A stretch of 35,678 nt of DNA from JAKACA01 sp050010115. GTDB taxonomy: Bacteria; Actinomycetota; Acidimicrobiia; Acidimicrobiales; Bog-793. Shown here piece by piece: positions 35,017-35,678 of this stretch (position 1 is the stretch's first letter; every line of letters begins with the position of its first letter). The position numbers and the translations under genes are program-made. The notes under the pieces were generated by a model, which had not been told where the DNA came from, did not search any database, and saw nothing but the letters and a program-made list of their open reading frames with translations. The DNA lies in NCBI GenBank assembly GCA_050010115.1, contig JBEKLQ010000031.1:1-35678 (forward strand). Direction: 5' to 3'.

Positions 35017-35337
35017 GTGAAGTCGGCGCCCAGCGAGACGGTCACGCTCTGGTCGACTGTGCAAGGAAGGCAAGAGGAAGCTCGGGAGGACGACAGCTCC
35101 GTCGCTCGCTCAGCAGTGGCGGGACTTCCCGCTGCTGCTTCGGGCACGCCGCTCGCCCGACGCGTTGCCAGCCCACACGATCGAGCGGCCATCGCAGCGG
35201 TCATCGGTCGAGCCGTGGGCGGCCAAGACGACGAGGACTTTTGGGAGTCGCTGGGCCCGCTCCGCGCTCGACTGGCCGATGTCGGCCGGCGGCTCGGGGT
35301 GTGGCTCGCTGCGGTGACTCCCGGCGGGGGTGGCTGA
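35017..35337 (+). CDS. Unknown small protein
   Basis: A 106-residue ORF from GTG 35017 with no recognised domain. Composition is protein-like: acidic and basic residues alternate, and the C-terminal half (RRVASPHDRAAIAAVIGRAV; DDEDFWESLGPLRARLADVG) reads as amphipathic helices, so a real gene is plausible. The frame is open further upstream with similar character (ERAAVARFVLETVVKS from about 34979), and the true start may lie there. It converges on the repeat-protein gene with 11 bases between the stops. Confidence 0.35.
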   Translation: MKSAPSETVTLWSTVQGRQEEAREDDSSVARSAVAGLPAAASGTPLARRVASPHDRAAIAAVIGRAVGGQDDEDFWESLGPLRARLADVGRRLGVWLAAVTPGGGG

Positions 35338-35348
35338 GCTCCGGTAGC

Positions 35349-35678
35349 TCAGCTGGGCGCCAACGACACTGCCCGGACGCCGGTCTCCTCCTTGACCGGC
35401 GACGCACTGAGCGTTCCCGCCCGGGCGTAGAAGACCCCGGAGGTGCTGAGCGATCCGACGAGCGGGCCGTTCGTGCCGTCGTCGGCCAGCGCGATCGCCT
35501 GGTTCCCCGTCCCCTGCTCGACCCACGGCGCCCGGAGCCCTCCCTCCTTGGCGTAGAAACCACCGGAAATGGCGAGGTACCCGATCAGCGGGCCGTTCGT
35601 GCCCTCGGTTGCGAGCGCGATCGCTTTAGCGCCGGTCTCTTCCTCGACCCACGGCGCCCGGAGCCCTCCCTCCTTGGC
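35349..35678 (-). CDS. C-terminal part of a protein with a 42-residue tandem repeat (5' end outside the window)
   Basis: The minus strand encodes 109 residues before TGA at 35351-35349. The repeat unit is about 42 residues: AKEGGLRAPWVEEETGAKAI, then ALATEGTNGPLIGYLAISGGFY, and the next unit repeats FYAKEGGLRAPWVEQGTGNQ and ADDGTNGPLVGSL. A degenerate last unit ends SPVKEETGVRAVSLAPS. The KEG-x-L-x3-W-V-E pattern recalls beta-propeller-like repeats found in secreted actinobacterial proteins, but this is inference from memory. Location and role are unknown. The window edge cuts the gene. Confidence 0.7.
   Translation of the reverse strand, partial: AKEGGLRAPWVEEETGAKAIALATEGTNGPLIGYLAISGGFYAKEGGLRAPWVEQGTGNQAIALADDGTNGPLVGSLSTSGVFYARAGTLSASPVKEETGVRAVSLAPS
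35517..35678 (-). repeat. 126-bp tandem repeat inside the repeat-protein gene
   Basis: Bases 35517-35552 are identical to 35643-35678 (36 bases, running to the window edge) at a spacing of exactly 126 bp, or 42 codons. The rest of the unit is more diverged, so the repeat is tandem with one conserved core per unit. Such cores favour slipped-strand or recombination events. Confidence 0.8.

Noticed and set aside
35335..35365. tRNA-like D-arm string TAGCTCAGCTGG
   Set aside because: It covers the stop codon region of the repeat-protein gene, and the following bases give no anticodon or T arm; a chance match.
35349..35678. CRISPR-like direct repeats
   Set aside because: The 126-bp periodicity is codon-phased and lies within an open frame, so it is a protein repeat, not a repeat-spacer array.

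Overview
The window is high-GC DNA with actinobacterial traits: nearly every start codon overlaps the previous stop (ATGA or TGATG), GTG and TTG starts are common, and there is a mycothiol-type DinB/maleylpyruvate-isomerase-like protein, an OB-fold gene next to a potassium system and a SufR-like regulator. I infer an actinobacterium, perhaps from a deep-branching class. It looks capable of respiring nitrate and probably a second oxidised substrate through molybdenum enzymes. No rRNA gene, intact tRNA, insertion sequence or CRISPR array was seen.

Layout. 1-240: decayed 3' end of a repeat-protein gene and the kdp leader. 245-7252: a tightly coupled potassium-uptake operon (small membrane ORF, kdpF, kdpA, kdpB, kdpC, OB-fold protein, short KdpD-like kinase, KdpE-like regulator). 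7253-7781: non-coding, with a 3' fragment of a threonine tRNA that looks like an old attachment site. 7782-9232 (minus): slipin and NfeD-like pair. 9525-10283 (minus): MBL-fold hydrolase. 10427-10954: isoprenylcysteine methyltransferase-like membrane protein. 10986-20010 (minus strand, read right to left): SufR-like regulator, narG, narH, narJ, narI, then a DUF1326/DUF2182 pair. 20011-20123: AT-rich divergent control region. 20124-23778 (plus): SLAC1/TehA-like channel, RIC/YtfE iron-sulfur repair protein, a wrecked moaA, and an atypical NRAMP transporter behind a hairpin-rich leader. 23982-30959 (plus): a five-gene molybdopterin oxidoreductase cluster (Tat-exported catalytic subunit, four-cluster ferredoxin subunit, NrfD-type anchor, TorD-type chaperone, large polyferredoxin). 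31036-34837: DinB-like protein, AhpD/CMD-like protein, universal stress protein, and a TetR-MFS pair. 34838-35678: a possible gene fragment, an unknown small ORF, and on the minus strand the 3' end of a gene with a 42-residue tandem repeat, homologous to the remnant at position 1 but in opposite orientation.

How the genes fit together. The centre is an anaerobic-respiration island: a respiratory nitrate reductase with a candidate iron-sulfur sensor as the first gene of its operon, a candidate anion channel and a nitrosative-damage repair protein diverging from it, and a second molybdoenzyme with its own chaperone and electron-transfer chain. A narK-type transporter is absent from the window, and the only Moco-biosynthesis sequence seen is the moaA wreck. 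The cluster at 23982-30959, whose substrate cannot be read from sequence, is the best candidate for a poorly described system because it joins an exported NrfD-anchored enzyme to a large, apparently cytosolic polyferredoxin with an MvhD-like segment.
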